DNA of 8,781 nucleotides. Origin: Acidimicrobiaceae bacterium. GTDB taxonomy: Bacteria; Actinomycetota; Acidimicrobiia; Acidimicrobiales; Bog-793. The position numbers and the translations under genes are program-made. The notes beneath the pieces are model-generated. The model made no database searches and had not been told where the DNA came from. It saw only the letters and a list, made by a program, of their open reading frames with translations. Position 1 is the first letter of the stretch, and each line of letters begins with the position of its first letter. Shown piece after piece: positions 5,737 through 8,781 of this stretch. The stretch is taken from positions 7,868-16,648 of the forward strand of contig PMZN01000125.1 of NCBI GenBank assembly GCA_003170375.1, given 5' to 3'.

Positions 5737-7428
5737 GTGGAGTGCGAAGACTATGACGTCGTAGTGGTCGGCAGTGGCTTCGGGGGTAGCACGGCGGCTC
5801 TTCGTCTGACCGAGAAGGGATACCGGGTCGCGGTCCTCGAATCCGGGCGCCGCTTCGACGAGACGACCTTCCCGAAGACTTCGTGGCGGTTGCGCTCGTT
5901 CTTCTGGGCACCGAGGATCGGGCTCCTCGGCATCCAGAAACTGTCTCTGCTGAGAAACGTGATGGTGCTCTCAGGCGTGGGCGTAGGCGGAGGTTCCTTG
6001 GTCTACGGCAACACGCTCTACGAGCCCTTCCCGTCGTTCTTTAACGACGCCCGTTGGAGCCACATCACTGACTGGCGCGCCGAGCTGACACCGTTCTACG
6101 ACCAGGCAAAGCGCATGCTCGGAGTCGTCCCGAATCCGACCATGACTGCAGCCGATGACGTGATACGGGCCGTCGCCGAAGAAATGGGGGTCGCCGAGAC
6201 ATTTGTCCCGACACAGGTCGGCGTGTACTTCGGCGAACCTGGCGTTGAAGTCCGCGACCCGTTCTTCGGCGGCGCCGGCCCGGCTCGCAAGGGTTGCACC
6301 CAGTGTGGCGAATGTATGACCGGCTGCCGCCATGGCGCCAAGAACACCCTGCTGAAGAACTACCTATACCTCGCCGAACGAGGCGGCGCGAAGGTGCGCC
6401 AGCTCACGACCGTCGCCCGCATTCGGCCAAGGGCGGACGGCCGGTACGAGGTCACGACGGAACGCGCCGGCGCGTGGTTGCGCAAGCACCGGAGAACGTT
6501 TGTCGCATCGGACGTCGTGCTGGCGGCAGGGACGATGGGCACCCAGAAGCTGCTGCACTTCATGCGCGACGAAGGCAGCCTTCCCAACCTTTCACCCAGG
6601 CTCGGCGAGCTCACTCGATCGAACTCGGAGGCGATTATCGGGGCGCGCACGTTCCGCCGCAATGTCGATTTCTCCCGAGGTGTCGCCATCACGTCGTCGT
6701 TCCACCCCGACGATCAGACCCACATCGAACCGGTGCGCTACGGGCGAGGCAGCAACGCCATGGGCCTCTTGACGACGGCACTTGCCGATGGCGACGGTCG
6801 ATCCCGACTGCTGACATGGGCGCGCGAGGTATTGCGCCACCCGGTGATGCTGGCACGCAACCTGAGCATGCACAGGTGGTCAGAGCAGACCATCGCCGCC
6901 CTCGTCATGCAGACAACCGAAAACTCGATGACCTGTTACACCAAACCGGGACTATGCGGTCGACGCCTCACATCCAAACAGGGCCATGGCGAGCCAAACC
7001 CGACGTGGATCCCGATCGGTCACGACGCGGTGCGGCGCATTGCCAAACGCATCGGTGGCTTTCCCGCCGGCGGCTGGAACGACGTCTTCAACATCCCGAT
7101 GACGGCGCACCTCCTCGGCGGCGCGGTGATCGGCGACTCGGCTGAGACCGGAGTGATCGATCCGTACCACCGGGTCTACGGCCACCCTGGTCTCCACGTC
7201 GTGGACGGTGCGTCAGTCTCCGCCAATCTCGGGGTCAACCCCTCGCTGACGATCACCGCGCTCGCCGAGCGGGCAATGGCGTTGTGGCCGAACCGAGGCG
7301 AACCGGACCAACGAGCCCCGTTGGGCGAACCATACCGGCGAATCGACCCGATCGCTCCGCGCAATCCCGTTGTTCCCGCAGATGCCCCCGGTGCACTGCG
7401 ACTGACAGCGGCACCACCAAGCTTGTGA
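5737..7428 (+). CDS. GMC-family FAD oxidoreductase, cholesterol-oxidase (ChoD) type
   Basis: A 563-residue flavoenzyme that probably oxidises a sterol or other alcohol, passing electrons to oxygen or another acceptor. The N-terminal Rossmann motif GSGFGG (12-17) with Glu35 in VLESGRR binds FAD; GVGVGGGSLVYGNTLYEP (80-97) is the second flavin signature. Residues 187-197, CTQCGECMTGC, give a C-x2-C-x2-C-x3-C arrangement like a ferredoxin iron-sulphur site, followed by RHGAKNTLLKNYL. Near the C-terminus come HLLGG (His458), a variant of the HPLGG motif, then HPGLHVVDGASV and GVNPSLT (Asn501); His458 and Asn501 match the usual catalytic His/Asn pair. The tail (PVVPADAPGALRL) is typical of ChoD-like proteins, so the gene is complete. 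The start is GTG with no ribosome site and a candidate -10 just upstream. No signal peptide is visible. The substrate is not proven: many family members are called cholesterol oxidase on similarity alone. Confidence 0.93.
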   Translation: MECEDYDVVVVGSGFGGSTAALRLTEKGYRVAVLESGRRFDETTFPKTSWRLRSFFWAPRIGLLGIQKLSLLRNVMVLSGVGVGGGSLVYGNTLYEPFPSFFNDARWSHITDWRAELTPFYDQAKRMLGVVPNPTMTAADDVIRAVAEEMGVAETFVPTQVGVYFGEPGVEVRDPFFGGAGPARKGCTQCGECMTGCRHGAKNTLLKNYLYLAERGGAKVRQLTTVARIRPRADGRYEVTTERAGAWLRKHRRTFVASDVVLAAGTMGTQKLLHFMRDEGSLPNLSPRLGELTRSNSEAIIGARTFRRNVDFSRGVAITSSFHPDDQTHIEPVRYGRGSNAMGLLTTALADGDGRSRLLTWAREVLRHPVMLARNLSMHRWSEQTIAALVMQTTENSMTCYTKPGLCGRRLTSKQGHGEPNPTWIPIGHDAVRRIAKRIGGFPAGGWNDVFNIPMTAHLLGGAVIGDSAETGVIDPYHRVYGHPGLHVVDGASVSANLGVNPSLTITALAERAMALWPNRGEPDQRAPLGEPYRRIDPIAPRNPVVPADAPGALRLTAAPPSL

Positions 7429-7581
7429 AGACCGCGCCTGCCAGAAGTCGCGTCAACTGCGGAATCTCCTCGATCGTGCCGAGTCGCTGCCACAGGTGCC
7501 ACTGAGTTGACGCGTCACGTTCAAGTGCGCGGGTCTCAACGATCCCAGGGTCGTCCGTGCGAGCAAGGGGGGAGAATAACC
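7429..7581. other. Spacer with a long-spaced perfect inverted repeat
   Basis: This 153-bp gap follows the GMC gene. CGCGTCAACT (7449-7458) is matched exactly by AGTTGACGCG (7505-7514) with 46 nt between. There is no T-run after the right arm, so it is not a standard terminator. The right arm holds TTGACG (7507-7512), a -35-like hexamer pointing at the next gene, but no good -10 follows at 16-18 nt. Confidence 0.4.
7565..7574 (+). promoter_or_regulatory. Strong Shine-Dalgarno site of the secreted protein gene
   Basis: AAGGGGGGAG ends 7 nt before the ATG at 7582. It fixes that ATG as the start; the same frame is open further upstream to 7507, but the residues added there hide the signal peptide. 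Confidence 0.8.
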
Positions 7582-8037
7582 ATGAAGATGCTGCGTCTCG
7601 GGTTTCTGATCGCAGCCGTTGCCACTTTGCTGATAGCGGTGCCAGGCGCTGCATCGGAAGCGTCGATGCAGAGCTCGCATTCTGGGGACAGCTCGCTCAG
7701 GCTCATCGGACCCACGTCGAACAAGCTTGGTGCCGCCTTCGAGTACACCATCTCGGGCGCAGCAGTCAGCCCCGCCAACTACGTGGTCGCTTGGGAACAG
7801 TTCTATCCGCAATCAGGGTGTGCGAACACGTACGCGGCGGAAAGCACGCGGGTCTTCCTACCCAACACCTACGGATTGACGTTGTTCGAGAACAAAAGCG
7901 TCTCCCACAACTACTCGATCGTCGAGCAGTTCGGCGCGGACCACGTCGGCAAGCACGGCATCTGCGCCTACCTGATCGACCTGGCAACCGGTGACACGTA
8001 CGCCTATGCCGGTGCTTTCTGGACGAACCACAAATAG
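7582..8037 (+). CDS. Small secreted protein of unknown function
   Basis: A 151-residue protein I cannot assign to a family. It opens with a clear Sec signal peptide: MKMLRLG, a hydrophobic core at about 8-20, and a likely cut after an Ala near PGAASEA (21-27). The mature part is about 125 residues, rich in aromatic and small polar residues and predicted from its alternation to be mostly beta-strand. It has exactly two cysteines (Cys80 in PQSGCANTY and Cys128 in HGICAY), a likely disulphide outside the cell. The stretch YAYAGAFW lies near the C-terminus, and the protein ends in TNHK. There is no lipobox, membrane anchor or catalytic motif that I can see. It stands alone, between the GMC oxidoreductase and rpiA, with a 153-bp gap before and 187 bp after, so it is probably transcribed by itself. 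The strong ribosome site suggests good expression. Confidence 0.82.
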   Translation: MKMLRLGFLIAAVATLLIAVPGAASEASMQSSHSGDSSLRLIGPTSNKLGAAFEYTISGAAVSPANYVVAWEQFYPQSGCANTYAAESTRVFLPNTYGLTLFENKSVSHNYSIVEQFGADHVGKHGICAYLIDLATGDTYAYAGAFWTNHK

Positions 8038-8224
8038 ACGACAAGATCACCTCAAAGGCTTTGCGGGCAGGACTTCTCGGTGCGCGAAACTGACTGCCAC
8101 CCATGGGTACTTGCGGCAGCGAGTCGGTTGGCGGAATGTAGGCGAGTGAGAAGTGCTGGTGCTGCTAGACGGATAGTCATCTGCCTGGTGTCGAACTGAC
8201 CCAACCACCGGCGAAGGGACGCGA
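8038..8224. other. 187-bp intergenic region before rpiA
   Basis: No gene is visible. It contains the 10-bp perfect palindrome ACCCATGGGT (8099-8108). I find no convincing promoter hexamer pair and no hairpin plus T-run that would end the preceding gene, though the rpiA promoter should lie here. Confidence 0.35.
8213..8219 (+). promoter_or_regulatory. Ribosome binding site of rpiA
   Basis: GAAGGGA, 5 nt before the ATG at 8225, supports that start codon. Confidence 0.6.
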
Positions 8225-8781
8225 ATGGCCCAGGGAGCCGACCAAGAAAAGAAGCTCGCCGCCGAGGCGGCAGCCCAACTCGTCGAAGACGGCATGACTG
8301 TCGGGCTCGGCACCGGTTCGACCGTCGACTACCTACTACCCGCGCTAGCCCGCCGCAATCTGTCGCTGCGGTGTGTTGCCACGTCGCGGCGCACCGCGGA
8401 TGCGGCCCGCGCGCTCGGGATGCACGTCAAGGCGTTTCACGGGATCGATCGTCTGGACATCGCCATCGACGGTGCCGACCAGATCGCTCCTGACGGATGG
8501 CTCGTAAAGGGCGGCGGAGGAGCGCACACCCGCGAGAAACTGGTGGCGGTGACAGCCGAATGCTTCGTTGTCATCGCCGATTCGACCAAGCTCGTCGCGT
8601 GCCTTCACGAGCCGATTCCTCTGGAACTGCTCTCCTTCGGGCTTGCTTCCACGTTGCGACGGTTGACGCCCACCACACTGCGGGGCATTCCTCTCAGCCC
8701 CGACCGCGGGGTCATCGCAGACTTCACCGGCGAAGTGGGTGACCCAGCAGTGCTGGCCGATCGGTTCAGGGCCACTCCCGG
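8225..8781 (+). CDS. rpiA: Ribose-5-phosphate isomerase A, 5' part
   Basis: RpiA interconverts ribose 5-phosphate and ribulose 5-phosphate in the non-oxidative pentose phosphate pathway, in the cytoplasm. The window ends in the gene: 185 codons are visible of the usual 220-240, and the frame is still open. Seen motifs are the phosphate-binding loop GLGTGST (27-33), DIAIDGADQ (78-86), VKGGGGAHTREK (94-105) and VIADSTKLV near 116-124. Asp82, Asp85, Lys95 and Glu104 line up with the E. coli active-site residues Asp81, Asp84, Lys94 and Glu103. The usual DGADE is DGADQ here (Gln86 in place of Glu), and LHEPIPLELLSFG differs from the common PLPVEVxPF stretch, but all catalytic residues are present. 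The start is supported by GAAGGGA upstream. No neighbour in the window belongs to the same pathway. Confidence 0.93.
   Translation, partial: MAQGADQEKKLAAEAAAQLVEDGMTVGLGTGSTVDYLLPALARRNLSLRCVATSRRTADAARALGMHVKAFHGIDRLDIAIDGADQIAPDGWLVKGGGGAHTREKLVAVTAECFVVIADSTKLVACLHEPIPLELLSFGLASTLRRLTPTTLRGIPLSPDRGVIADFTGEVGDPAVLADRFRATP

Noticed and set aside
6294..7145. A 283-codon plus-strand frame inside the GMC gene
   Set aside because: It is in another frame of a clearly coding gene and is dominated by Arg, Pro and His, typical of an out-of-frame reading of GC-rich DNA.
7253..7654. A 133-codon minus-strand frame spanning the gap after the GMC gene
   Set aside because: It overlaps the GMC C-terminus and the signal peptide of the secreted protein in antisense, has no ribosome site that I can see and matches no family; the hydrophobic stretch in it is probably chance.
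8099..8108. ACCCATGGGT palindrome upstream of rpiA as an operator
   Set aside because: It is only 10 bp, occurs once and sits more than 110 bp from the start codon; nothing else supports it.
1..8781. tRNA, rRNA, insertion sequence, phage, defence or toxin-antitoxin genes
   Set aside because: I looked for these on both strands and found no matching structure, terminal repeat or protein signature.

Overview
The window is high-GC bacterial DNA with tightly packed genes. It looks like an actinobacterium, most likely class Acidimicrobiia. The main clue is the secreted protein at 1422-2885, whose 42-residue repeats end in 'GYWLV..GGRVFHYGDA.FYGS', a repeat type I associate with Acidimicrobiia. The long-chain acyl-CoA ligase, the ChoD-like GMC oxidoreductase and the MsnO8-type luciferase-like enzyme also fit. 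The class call is an inference from memory of these families, not a search result.

Layout. 1-1383 (+) is the 3' part of a long-chain fatty-acid-CoA ligase cut by the window edge. 1422-2885 (+) is a probable lipoprotein with a repeat (propeller-like) region followed by an SGNH-hydrolase-like domain. It converges, with an 18-bp gap, on a leftward gene set: Nudix-like protein (5543-4926), two-CxxC zinc-ribbon protein (4811-4440), DUF3054 membrane protein (4432-4073) and luciferase-like flavin oxidoreductase (about 3959-2904). The last three are close enough to be one operon. 5737-7428 (+) is a full-length GMC oxidoreductase of the cholesterol-oxidase type, divergent from the Nudix-like gene across a 193-bp region with two short perfect palindromes. 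7582-8037 (+) is a small secreted protein of unknown function. 8225-8781 (+) is the 5' part of rpiA (ribose-5-phosphate isomerase A), cut by the right edge.

The genes do not form one obvious pathway. Two concern lipids (acyl-CoA ligase, sterol/alcohol oxidase), two are exported, one belongs to the pentose phosphate pathway, and the leftward set is a loose group of conserved enzymes and orphan proteins. I see no phage, transposon, CRISPR, toxin-antitoxin or defence genes, no tRNA or rRNA, and no convincing new multi-gene system. The points most worth a second look are the repeat-SGNH lipoprotein, the ferredoxin-like four-cysteine motif in the GMC enzyme, the Nudix-like protein with a broken Nudix box, and possible leaderless starts at 5737 and 1422.
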